A stretch of DNA of 64,000 bases from Agrostemma githago (taxonomy: Eukaryota; Streptophyta; Magnoliopsida; Caryophyllales; Caryophyllaceae), in the NCBI GenBank assembly GCA_958450325.1, contig OY288250.1:41080683-41144682 (forward strand), written 5' to 3'. Position numbers and translations under genes: made by a program. The stretch's first letter is position 1; every line of letters starts with the position of its first letter. Of this stretch, positions 46,438 to 57,302 are shown piece by piece. The notes beneath the pieces were generated by a model that worked only from the letters and a program-made list of their open reading frames with translations, was not told the origin of the DNA and did no database searches.

Positions 46438-49400
46438 GGACGCCATAATCCCTATTATCCTCGGTCGCCCTTTCCTACACACGGTAGGGGCGATCATCGA
46501 TGTCAAAAAAGGGAAGCTCACACTCTCCGTAGGAGATGATACCGTGACTTTTAGTCTCGATCAAGCTCTTAAGAAGCCCATGATAGAGGAGTCCTGTTAT
46601 AGCATAGATGTCATTGATTTGGAAATAGAAAATTATATTGACGACTATCTTGGCAGGGACCCTTTGGAGAAATTGCTGACATCCGACGATGCTGATGCCG
46701 AGAAGAGATCATGGAGCACGGAAGTGGACGAGCTAGAACGTATGCTAAACGGGAAGGAGAGCACTATCGAGAAGGTATATAGTCTCGGCACCCCTAAAAA
46801 GGAGGTCGAGGTGAGTAAACCTGAACTAAAAACCCTTCTCTCTAATTTGAAATATGCATTTCTAGATGATAAGGGTCTAAACCCCGTAATTTTCAACGCT
46901 GCACTCACAGATAGCCAACTTTCGGAGTTGTTAGTCATCTTACGACGACATAAGAAGGCTATTGGGTACAGTATTGATGACCTACGTTGTATTAGTCCCG
47001 AGTTTTGCATGCATCGCATTCACTTAGAGGGAGACCATAGACCATCCATTCAGGGACAACGTAGGTTGAACCCGAACATGCAGGATGTGGTTAGGAAGGA
47101 GGTTATGAAACTCCTAGATGCTGGCATTGTTTATCCCATTTCCGACTCTAAATGGGTTAGTCAGTCCAAGTGATCCCTAAGAAGGGAGGGACCACGGTTA
47201 TCACGAACGAGAGGAATGAACTTATTTCTACTCGATTAGTGACTGGATGGAGAATGTGTATTGACTACCGTAAGCTGAACGTATCTACTAGGAAAGACCA
47301 TTTCCCACTCCCCTTCATTGACCAGATGCTAGAGCGTCTTGCTTGCCACAAGTACTTTTGCTACTTAGATGGCTACTCGGGATTTTTCCAAATCCCAATT
47401 CACCCGGACGACCAGGAGAAAACAACATTCACCTGTCCCTACGGCACCTTCGCAGACCGAAGGATGCCTTTTGGCCTTTGTAATGCCCCGGCCACTTTTC
47501 AACGTTGTATGATGTCCATATTTTTGGACCTTATCGAGTCTGTCATGGAAGTCTTCATGGATGATTTCAGTGTATATGGCACTGATTATGATGCATGTTT
47601 ACTTAATCTTACACTGGTCTTGCAACGTTGTGAGGAGACCAATTTGGTCTTAAACTGGGAGAAATGTCACTTCATGGTGACTGAGGGAGTCGTTTTGGGT
47701 CATTTAGTGTCCGAACGCGGCATCCAAGTGGATAAAGCGAAAGTCGAGGTGATTGAGCAATTACCATACCCCGTTAATGTTAAGGGTGTGCGGAGTTTTC
47801 TTGGTCACGCGGGTTTTTACCGCCGTTTCATCCAAGATTTCTCCAAGATTGCCAAACCTCTGACTCAGCTGCTCCTCAAAGATGCCCCGTTCATCTTTAC
47901 TGACGAGTGTGCTCGAGCTTTTGACAGGATTAAGCAGGCTCTTGTTTCCGCACCGATTATCCGAGCTCCCGATTGGGATTTGCCTTTCGAGGTTATGTGC
48001 GATGCTAGCGACTATGCTGTAGGAGCCGTGCTCGGGCAAAGGAAAGACAAGGCTTTACATGCGATCTACTATGCTAGTCGGACGTTAGATATGGCGCAGA
48101 TCAATTATACTACTACGGAGAAGGAGTTATTGGCCATCATCTATGCTCTAGACAAGTTTCGAGCCTATCTCATTGGCTCGAAGGTGATAGTGTATACAGG
48201 TCATGCAGCCTTGAAGTACCTTCTAGCGAAGAAGGAGGCCAAAGCGAGACTTATTAGATGGATCCTATTACTGCAGGAGTCTGACTTGGAGATCCGTGAT
48301 AAGTCCGGGGCCGAGAATGTCATAGCCGATCACCTATCCCGACTAAGATATGATGGTGGGGATCTCGCCCCAATTGACGATTCATTCCCCGATGACTATT
48401 TGCTCGCTATTACCATGGATACTCCATGGTTTGCTGATTATGCCAACTTCCTAGTTGGAGGTACTCTACCTCCCGACCTTCAGTATCAGCAGAAGAAGCG
48501 ATTTCTACATGATGTGAAGAGGTATTTTTGGGACGACCCGTATCTCTTCCGAGAATGTGCAGATGGCTTATTCAGGAGGTGTATTCCCGAGAGTGAGGTA
48601 CATTCTATCCTCACTAGATGCCATTCCTCTCCTTATGGTGGACATCATGGTCCTTCGAAGACATTCGCGAAGGTAATGCAATCGGGTTTCTATTGGCCCA
48701 CTATTCTCAGAGATGCCACCACTTTTATCCGTTCTTGCGACGCATGCCAACGAACGGGAAATATTTCTCGGCGACACGAAATGCCTCAAACCGGGATTAT
48801 TGAAGTAGAACTATTTGATGTTTGGGGTATAGATTATCAAGGACCGTTCCCTTCTTCTTTTGGGAATCGGTATATTTTGGTCGCCGTAGATTATGTTTCT
48901 AAGTGGGTGGAAGCCATCGCTTCACCTACTAACGATGCTAACGTGGTGATCCGGCTCTTTAAGAAGACAATATTCCCGCGTTTTGGGGTCCCACGGGCTG
49001 TTATTAGTGATGGCGGTTCACATTTTCATGAACGCCAACTCACTAAGCTACTGAAGAAATACGGTGTTCACCACCGTACCGGGCTAGCCTATTATCCACA
49101 AACTAGTGGACAAGTCGAGATTTCGAACCGTGAGATCAAGTTTATTCTCGAGAAAGTTGTCCATACTTTGAGAAAAGATTAGAGTTTGAAGCTCGACGAT
49201 TCTCTTTGGGCTTACCGGATCGCATTCAAGACTCCTATCGGGACATCCCCGTATAGGCTTGTTTATGGCAAGGCTTGCCATCTACCCGTAGAGCTCGAGT
49301 TTAAGGCTATGTGGGCCTTAAAGGAGCTCAATCTCGATCCGAAGCTAGCCGGAGAGAAGCGCCTCATGCAATTGAACGAACTAGATGAATTCCGTCTCCA

Positions 49401-49716
49401 TGCTTATGATAACGCGAGAATTTATAAGGAGCGGACCAAAAGATGGCATGATAAGCGCATTATTCCCCGAGAGTTCCATGTCGGCGATAAGGTACTTTTA
49501 TTTAATTCCCGACTTAGACTCTTTCCCGGGAAACTTAAATCCCGGTCTGGACCGTTCACGGTGACTGAAGTAAATAAATTCGGGTCGGTTACACTCACTA
49601 CCGACAAAGGCGAAATATTCAAGGTGAACGGTCAACGCCTCAAGCTCTATCACGAAGGTGCATATGTCGGTGTCATAGAGGCCATGGACCTCAACGACAC
49701 TCTCGTTTCCACCTAA
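46430..49716 (+). pseudogene. Athila G pol: reverse transcriptase, RNase H, integrase, with breaks
   Basis: 46430-47173 ends at a stop caused by loss of one base near 47162 (SKWVS just before the lesion). 47170-49182 carries reverse transcriptase (YLDGYSGFFQIPIHPDDQEK, RMPFGLCNAPATFQRCM, FMDDFSVYG), RNase H (MCDASDYAVGAVLGQR, TTTEKELLAIIYA) and integrase (YGGHHGPSKTFAKV, CDACQRTGN, DYQGPFPSSFGN, VISDGGSHF, QTSGQVE). A TAG at 49180-49182 interrupts it. It resumes at 49186 with SLWAYRIAFKTPIGTSPYRL and GKACHLPVELE, typical of Athila, and ends at 49714-49716. All catalytic acidic residues of reverse transcriptase and integrase that I can place are present. Confidence 0.88.
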
Positions 49717-49765
49717 TCAAATTGAGGTAAACCGGTCGAGCGGGACCGTAAAAACCAGCGCTAAC

Positions 49766-49785
49766 CGGGAGGCATCCCGGCATCA
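49766..49785 (+). other. Post-integrase hairpin motif of Athila elements
   Basis: ACCGGGAGGCATCCCGG, about 50 bp after the integrase stop. This ACCGGGAGGCAACCCGG-type hairpin is a common Athila landmark. Its role is not known to me. Confidence 0.7.
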
Positions 49786-50572
49786 CTTGTATATATTTGT
49801 AATTTCCCTTTCCGCAATTTTTTTTTTAGCTTGGTAGCTCTAATTGGGAGTTAGTATTATTTATCGAGTGAGGATGAGGGAATTTTACGGTTTAATTGAT
49901 TTAATTTCAGGATTTTGAAGCAATTTAAAGGAAAGAAAAGCGAAAAGTAGCAGGTGCAGTGGTCACTCGACCGAGTGGCCCATGCACTCGGTCGAGTGCC
50001 CTGACGAAGCAGCTAATATCCAGTTTTCATGGGGTCACTCGATCGAGTGTCCCATGCACTCGGTCGAGTGCCCCTGAACCGGGTTCAGTACCAATTTTTC
50101 GCCCTCTTTTAATTGTTCCTTATTCTAATTTTCAAATCAGTTTGTGAATTAAAACCCTCTCTTCCCTCACAAGTCTTAAGAACCCTAACCCCCAATTCAC
50201 TCAAATCACTCCAAATTCATCAAATCTTCACCAAAACTCACGATTTTTGCTTCAAATTTGCAATTATTTGTATCTACTTGTGTTCCTTGGTGTTATTTTG
50301 TGAATTTTTTCTTCCCCTCTTCCCCCAGTTTCGAAATTTTCGAGCTACTCAAGGTAAATGTCGGGTTTTTGATTTCCTCACTTCTTTTCTTGGTTTTATG
50401 GTATAAATTCATCCTTAGTTATATACTAATCCCATTGCATGCTTGATTTTGTGTTGATTTCGCCACTTTGTGCTCAAAAATTAATTTTTGTGTATAGGGT
50501 CTGATTTTGGCCGGAATTTGATTTTTTTTGTGGGATTTTTATGTAATTCTGTTTTGTTATTATGCTATAGTC
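49786..50572 (+). other. Region between pol and third ORF of G, with palindrome quartet
   Basis: It contains four palindromes in two pairs (49963-49998 and 50035-50070), then A/T-rich sequence with CT-rich stretches. It ends with a 3' splice site TTATGCTATAG two bases before the ATG of the third ORF. Athila third ORFs are usually made from a spliced RNA. Confidence 0.65.
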
Positions 50573-51841
50573 ATGGCAGGAAGAAGGAATCCACCCCGAA
50601 ACAACAACAGGAACAGGAAAGCAAGGCAGCCGGCTGTTCAGCCTGTGCCAGGCTATGAAAAAATTACTTGCAGGGACGAGGCCCAGAGAGCTCGTTTAGT
50701 TACCTTGATACCTAGGACGATGGAGGCTACCCGGTGCTGCTCGTCGCAATTCGCAATCGAGCTCGGTTTGAACGAGCAACTATTGCACCTCTTGTCCATG
50801 ACCGGATTCGGTGGCTTATGGACACTACGTGAGTTATCTTACCGAGTACTCACTTTAGAATTCTTAAGTTCATTTGAATTTGATAGACAAGAGAGCATGA
50901 TATCTTTTCGGTTGAACAATGAGGAGCAATCCATCTACCTTAGTACCTTGTCCGAGTGTCTAAGGCTTACCTCTGACCAGGATGAAGACATCCTAGACAT
51001 ACCCGAGAGTTCGAAAGCACCTCCCTACTTTGAGTTATTTGCGGGTCGTAGAGCAACTGTCACCGCTATGGCACTCAACGCCATCCCACACCCTACCATC
51101 CGCCTCTTCTTGCGGATTTTGAGTCATGTGGTTTTTCCACGCTCCGACATGAGTAAACTTCACTCATTGGAGGTGTTGATTTTAGGACACTACCTAAACC
51201 TCTTTAGGCGATCCCTGAAGGCATTCAGTGTACCGGGTATGATCTGTGTCGGAATCGAGCGCCAGATCCATGGATCTGGACCGCTCGGTTGTGGAGCCAT
51301 TGTCACCGCGCTAGCAAAGCGCTATGGGTTTTGGGGATACAGTCACTTTTGAGAGTCTCACCGACCGCGTCCCTTTGCTAGACCGTAGCTACCTCTTCTC
51401 CACTTTGAAGTGGATTCGGGGCAATCCCCCGAATTTTTGGTGGCGCATCCGGGACAAGGTTTGGATGAAACTCCCGGTTGTCGAAGGTACAATCCTACCC
51501 CCACTACTTGCATTAGAACCCACTCCCGAGGGTGAGAACACACCCGACCCACCGAGCTACCTCATTCCCGAGGAGCTCTTCATTTTCGACGAGGGTGTTC
51601 AAACCCCTCGACGTTGGGTTCGTGTAGAGACCGTACCCGACGAGACCGAGCCCCCTAGGGCCACACCTACACTCACCCCGACTTTCCCGTTCCAGACTCC
51701 GGGTGCCGAGTTACCGCACCCGTATCCATTTATGTATGATCCAGTTTATGAGCACCAGAGACGGGTACACGAGGGGATTAATCAGAGCATCATCAACCGC
51801 GAGATCCACGAGTACATGCTTACTCAAGGCATCTCGGCACC
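50573..51841 (+). pseudogene. Athila G third ORF (env position, Athila ORF-1 family), truncated
   Basis: ATG at 50573 follows a splice acceptor. A basic N-terminus (RRNPPRNNNRNRKARQP) leads into a segment LTLEFLSSFEF...SFRLNNEEQSIYLSTLSECL typical of the Athila ORF-1 family (PF03078), which occupies the env position in plant elements. One extra base near 51327 shifts the frame (end at 51352). The other frame continues from 51324 with VTFESLTDRVPLLDRSYLFS and stays open until element I cuts it at 51841. There is no clear signal peptide or membrane segment, so it should not be called a true envelope. Confidence 0.75.
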
Positions 51842-54431
51842 TGTGGACATGACGTAGGTCCACCCCGACGCGGCCACGCGCGGGTTTTGGGTTAGGCGAA
51901 TGCACCTCCATATGAGAAGGATCGAATTGAAATTTAAGTCGAAATGGAGTCGCCACCGAATTTTATGGTTATTCGGAACCATTCGAGCCCACTCTATATC
52001 GCCATGGTCCATACACAAAGTATGGCCCATTTTGGTTTGAGAGTTTATTGGGCTCGTCCCTTTGCATATCGATATAGATGCCGACTTGAGCGGTTAATCG
52101 TATATTGAATGACTCTCGTTGCCAATGGATTCGGACATCCGGAAACCACGGTTCTGAGTAAGGGGTGAGGGTACGTGTTGGGAAGCCCACTAAGGACACC
52201 CAACCCCGCCCGCTCTTAGCGGCCTCTACTAGGACATCGTTTGACTTTTTAATATGCGCGTTAGTAATTCGGTGAAATGTTATGCAAACAGCGTTTTAGC
52301 TAAGCATGCGAATTAAATGTGAACTACGTCAATTTAATGCATCTAATTTATTGTCGAGGTGGTTTAGCATGCGAGGGTTCATTTAAAAGCGGTAAAACGC
52401 AAATAAATAAAGCAAAGCAAAGATAAATCGATTACAAGCTACACGGGCGGAATACAACCCGGAATTCACAATACGGCGTACAATAAAATAGAATAATTGA
52501 AATATACAATTGAAATGACGAGCAATAATTATAAACGGACCCGTGTATAAACTAGACCGTGATTTTATGTAGGTGGACGAACTTTAATTAGTTACACATT
52601 ATATTGCGTATTAATCAAAGGACGGAGGTTCGAGGCCTAGACGTGGTGCTAGCCCGATCTCGAACCTCGATGCCTTGTCCCGACTTATCACTTCGAGAAA
52701 TTGAGTCTAAACTAATTTTACATCGGATACGACTAAAGAGTCGTCGATATAAAATTAATAATGTGAGACCGTCGATCCAAATCGTTTTAAGTGAGGTGAT
52801 ATGCACGAATTTTGGAAAAGCTACGTGATTGACTTTACACGCGTCGACTAAGTCGCTTTTAAAAAGACGAGGCTCGAATGATATGAAAAGAGCTCTCGGT
52901 TTTCTGGGCTGCAGGGCCCACTCGACCGAGTTCTGACCTGACTCGGTCGAGTGTACCATTAAACGTGGCTACTGCCCATGATTTAGGGTGCTACTCGATC
53001 GAGTAGCAGATGTAGTCGGTCGAGTGGCACCTGTACGAGTTGTGACTCGTTTGTTTTAATGTGCTTTAAATCGATAATTGGCCGAGTCAAATACAAATAT
53101 TGACGGATTTAAATTTAACTCGGTTTGTCGGTATTATAATCATGTCTTATATGATTATAATTCCGTTATCGGAATTTTGTAGAAAAGGTTATTGTTTGAT
53201 AAAAATTTGATTAGTGACGGAATTGCGCCCCTCTACGTCACGACGTCGATATTAATCCTTACGGACTATGTGACGTCGGTTTTCGTGTCAACGGGTTCCA
53301 CACTAATTAGAAATGGGATTAAATGCGTTCAACTATGACTTTTAGGTTGATTATCATAGTTCAACGCATTCGAAACCGAATTTTCATACTAAAATGTATT
53401 TACGCGATATTATGACGATAATAGTGATAAAGAAAAGATGATACAAAAATAAAGACGCGAAAGTACGACAATATTAATGCTAGTGTCACTACTATGATTA
53501 CGATTATAAATACGATACGAAAATACGATAAATAAAACGAAAATGAGATTAGAAGAAAAGAGATCGAGATGGGGTTTAGGACACCCTCAACATACATGCT
53601 TAGTAAGGACCTCGGAAATGGACTCGTAATAGCGGCACGGGCTTAGGAGTATCGAGGATGTATGCGAGTTATGGTGTGTATATGTGTGTGTATGCTTCGC
53701 CGGTTCTCCGAGGGATGAGGGGCTCGGGTTTTGTGTGTCTTGCCTAGGGTCGCTAGGGTCGTAGTATTGTGTAGTTGCAAAAGGTGTGAAGGTGTCAAGA
53801 AGTGTAATTGCAAGGGTGTGCTTGAAGGAGTGTAAAAAGTGTGTGTTGTGCATGGGGGTCATGGGGTATTTATAGGGAGCCCCGACCCCGGGTCACTCGA
53901 TCGAGTGGCGCGGGTGCACTCGGTCGAGTGCCCTCGTGAATGAACCTGGACGGGTTTAAAGAGGCTCCACTCGATCGAGTGGCCAATCCACTCGACCGAG
54001 TGGATCAATCAAGCCGCAAAATTTAAGGCTTGATTAGCCTTAATTTGATTGTGATTGATTCTAATTGATTGTGGGCTGATTTGGATTGTTTTTTGGCTGA
54101 TTTTGAATCTGGTGCAAGCTTTGAGGACGTACCCGGTCGGTTTTGTGTGTCGGGTTTGTCTTGACCGGGTTTTGACCCGGTCGCTAAAAGACGGGAATTA
54201 TTTTTGGTGCCGGTTTTGGCACAAATTAGTCTTGTTTGACTCGGAACGACCCACTGGGCCTGAATTTGAGGTCTGTTTTGTGAGATTTTTACTCCACTAA
54301 AAGTCCATGTCGGATATTATTGATTCCGAGCCCAAGTCCGAGTATACTAAGTCATGTTTGCGTCCGATCATCATCGAGTGTTTTTTGGAAACTGCTATAG
54401 ACACCTGGCGGTCAAATTTTGGGTGTCTATA
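51842..54431 (-). repeat. 3' LTR of element I
   Basis: 2590 bp. The outer end is TGTGGACATGACGTAGG on the plus strand. The inner end reads TATAGACACCC in sense, so the usual TG has become TA. It has palindromes in U3 (about 53893-54002), TATAAATA (minus, 53874-53867), a stem-loop (53278-53241) with GTAA loop, and a second palindrome set (about 52920-53030). Confidence 0.87.
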
Positions 54432-54446
54432 GAGCCCCCACTCTGA
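54432..54446 (-). promoter_or_regulatory. Polypurine tract of element I
   Basis: Sense TCAGAGTGGGGGCTC directly before the 3' LTR, identical in core to B, C and D. Confidence 0.8.
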
Positions 54447-54996
54447 CTGAGGCTTGGACAAGGCGAAAGTCAGAGTAGCTACCAAGTCAATTAAGACCTG
54501 GTAGGCTTCCGTTCGGGACGTTTATAGTCCATTAGACTCGCGTGAAGGGCTCGCCAGCCATAAGTCAGAAATCATACCTGAGCTGCTGATAGTGTCTCCG
54601 TGGGGAATCGGACTTGTCGTATAAGTCCTGGGTGCGCCTATATGTGGGCTCATCCCGTACCATTCCGGGGAAAATGCCGCGTTGGGCTTCCGTTGGGGAG
54701 ATTTTAGAGGGTTGCATGTCCCTATTTGAGTCGTACCTGTAAAAGTCACATAAAACGTGTGCCACACATAGGTAATAAAATGACTCGTGCTGGGGAAGAT
54801 GATTTTTTTTTTGAATTTTTTGAAATCTTTGAAAGTTTTGAAATTTTTGAATTTTTTTTTTTGGATTTTTGACAGACTGCTCGGGATGACTAAATTCCTG
54901 TGTCTGTGAGGAAGAATCAGGGGTCGGGCCTGTATGTTCTAGGCCCGCTTGGGCCAAGGAGGCACAGCTGCAGGGGATACCCCAGGGTTTTGATGT
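54447..54996 (-). other. 3' UTR of element I
   Basis: Tat 3' UTR with the GCTCGCCAGCC and CGTTTATAGTCCATTAGAC segments shared with B, C and D. Only one, degraded, unit of the roughly 110 bp repeat is seen (about 54620-54790), together with T-rich tracts (54805-54870). The frames here are shadows of the repeat. Confidence 0.65.
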
Positions 54997-55004
54997 TATA
55001 AATA
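54997..55004 (+). promoter_or_regulatory. TATA box of the antisense ORF in element I
   Basis: TATAAATA 100 bp upstream of the antisense ATG at 55097, as in element B. Confidence 0.65.
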
Positions 55005-55096
55005 CATCACCCTGGTTCCTCTTTTTGTCACAATTCTTAAAAAGCTTCCTCTTCTCTTTTAAAAGAAAACTTTTTATTCCTCTCAAGAAACTTAGC

Positions 55097-56924
55097 ATGG
55101 GTATCGACCGCCTGATCAACATGCTGCAAGATTGGTCACACCGTTTCAGGGATGCGAGCAAGGTAGTCCTGAGGCAGTCCGGTATATTCCAACTGTTTAC
55201 GTTTCGTCAGTTGCACGTGGACCGTCACTTCCTTGATGCCTGTCTGACCTTCTGGGATGACACCCATCATGTCTTCGCCTTCCCTCGGGGCGAAATCTGT
55301 CCCCTCCCCGAGGAAATTGCTGCCATAGGAGGGTGGAATCCATTGCTCCGCCCTGCTGTCCCTTTCTCCGTTCGAGACCCTAGGAGGAAACTACGGGAAT
55401 TTTTGGGGCTTTCCCACGCTCAAGTATCCCGCATGCTCGAAGGGGATACCGTTTATCTGCTTGCCTTAGCCGAGAAGTTCATGAACCCGTATGACATCCG
55501 GGTTACGCCCATTCATAGCCGTAGGACGTTCGCCTTCTGCATGCTGCACGTGTATGCCTTTGAAGGCCATATGGACCTGCTGTCTTGCATGGGTAGCGTT
55601 CGTCTTCTCGTTGTTGCTGATCTCATGGAGACGGAGTGCAGTCCCGCATCGTTGATTACGGGGGAGATCATTCGGGGTTTAGACAACCGGAAGAGGGATG
55701 AGTCAGCCCGTTTTACGGGGAGCACCCGTCTACTGCAGGTATATCGTTTTTCAATTTTCGGTTTTTTTTTTTTTTTCTTTCTCTTTTTTTTTCGAATTTT
55801 TTTTTTTTTTTTTTTTCGCGATATACTGTTACAGGGAGGACACTCGACCGATTCGTTCTGGCACTCGATCGAGTGCTCTCATACAGGAGCATTCTGCCAC
55901 GTTTTAGGGGTGTCACTCGATCGAGTGACCTTATGCGGACGCCTGAATTCGTCCGAAATCTCATAAGCGCTTCCTTTTTTGTTTTTTTCAGCTTTGGCTA
56001 CTTGAAAGGTTGTCCAAGATCGAGCCTCCTCCCAACCCGAGTGAGTATTGGTTCAACTAGGTGACGACGAGGAGACGGCCCACCGATTCATCTTGCCTCG
56101 TCACTCAGAAATATTGGGAAGAAGAGCTGACGTTCCATCGTGGTCCGCTGATACGATGGGTGGTTTTATGGTGGCCGATTTATTCCTGGACGGGTTTGGC
56201 ACCTGACGACAAGGCACGCTACCAGGTGATTCTGTCCTTTAGCCACACAGTTCACCTCTATCCTGACCGCATACTCAGGCAGTATGGGCGGACACAGCGT
56301 ATCCCTGAGAATGAGGCGGTCGTGAGCGCACCTACCCCACTGACCGACATTTTATGTGACACCTGGATTCAGAGATGGTATACTAGAGTTACTTGGTCCG
56401 TTCCCAAGCCGCTTCATTCTGCCTGGGTGTCTTATTCCTACGAGAAGTGGACCAAAGCCGAGACTGCCGAAGCTCGTGCTGCTCTGAAGATCGACGAGGC
56501 CTTCGACCTGCTTAGGCGAGAAAAAGTCAAAGACAACCGGGATTTCTTTGCTGAAGGGGAGACTCAAGCTCCCATAGTCCGCCTGAGGCCAAGTCAGAGA
56601 AGAAAAACTAGGACTCGAGCTAGGGGGTCCAATGCTAGAGGTGTTCAGGGGGAGGTGAGCCCCCAGACCGATTTGGAGAGGAGACTAGGGCCGAGACTTT
56701 CAGCCCAGGACCGACTTGGTCCTAAGGATAGGTTGCCGGAGCATGTACGGGCTCGACTTGGGCCCGTGACTATAGCTGAAGATCCTCTGTCGAAGAAGAG
56801 GACTCGGGTTAAGGAAGTTCCCGTTGTCATTCGGGAACGCCCGCCCCCGCCGCCGCCCCGACGTCCCCTAGTCCCTCAAGACCCGAAAGACAAGGGGAAG
56901 GGCAAGATGCCCGGATACGACTAG
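55097..56924 (+). pseudogene. Antisense ORF of element I, two exons, plant mobile domain-like
   Basis: Opposite strand to pol. Exon 1 55097-55738 is 642 bp and ends CTGCAG|GTATAT. The intron 55739-55991 ends TTTTTTTCAG. Exon 2 is 55992-56924. The phases fit: both exons are in frame 0. A TAG at 56058-56060 interrupts exon 2 after SEYWFN; otherwise the frame runs to 56924, about 525 codons in total. Motifs: LDACLTFWDDTHHVFAFPRG and PLPEEIAAIGGWNP in exon 1, YPDRILRQYGRTQRIPEN in exon 2. The last is typical of plant mobile domain proteins. The C-terminus is basic and proline-rich. Its expression would give RNA antisense to the element's own 3' region. Role unknown. Confidence 0.75.
55739..55991 (+). 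other. Intron of the antisense ORF with palindromes
   Basis: GTATAT...TTTCAG. T-rich first half; second half holds three palindromes of the ACTCGATCGAGT family (about 55841-55925, one with a mismatch). The intron of element B holds the same motif. Confidence 0.7.
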
Positions 56925-57302
56925 TCTCTCTTTTATTATTATTTGAAATATTATTACTATTTTTGTAGTGTTTTTTTTGTGTGGCTTTTTTGTAACTTTG
57001 AAATACCGAGTTTATCGGTGTTTTCTTTTTTGGAATAATAAAAGTATTATTAGTGAAACCGTTTCTGTCTTTTTTCGTTATTGCAGTGGTTGTGCCCTTT
57101 TGAGGGGCTGCCTACGTATCCACAGTTAGTGGAATCAAACCAAACGTAGTTCGGGCGCAGATTTTTTTGCAATTTTGAAATACACCAAGACTATGAGTTC
57201 AAGATGTGCGACAGTAGGATAAATAATCCTAACTTATTGACTTGCTTTATAAACTTTTGAAAAAGTGTTTAAATAAATTTGCGAATGACATTGAGATAAG
57301 GT
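56925..57302. other. Region between the converging antisense ORF and pol of element I
   Basis: It contains GAATAATAAAAGTATT (about 57032-57050), a possible poly-A signal for the antisense transcript, and GGGGCTGCCTACGTATCC (57103-57120), the motif shared with element C. No gene seen. Confidence 0.55.

Larger units (their letters stand above)
40666..51841 (+). mobile_element. Element G: Athila-lineage Ty3/gypsy, interrupted by H and I
   Basis: Plus-strand Athila element: LTR, tRNA-Asp primer site (42046-42063), gag, protease, reverse transcriptase, RNase H, integrase, the hairpin ACCGGGAGGCATCCCGG after integrase, and a third ORF in the env position. The third ORF is cut at 51841 by element I. 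At least five lesions break the frames: TAA at 44770, frameshifts near 46420, 47162 and 51327, and TAG at 49180. Its 3' end is off the window. Confidence 0.88.

Noticed and set aside
50573..51841. Retroviral-type envelope gene in Athila G
   Set aside because: Position fits, but no signal peptide or membrane segment is visible; motifs fit the Athila ORF-1 family instead.
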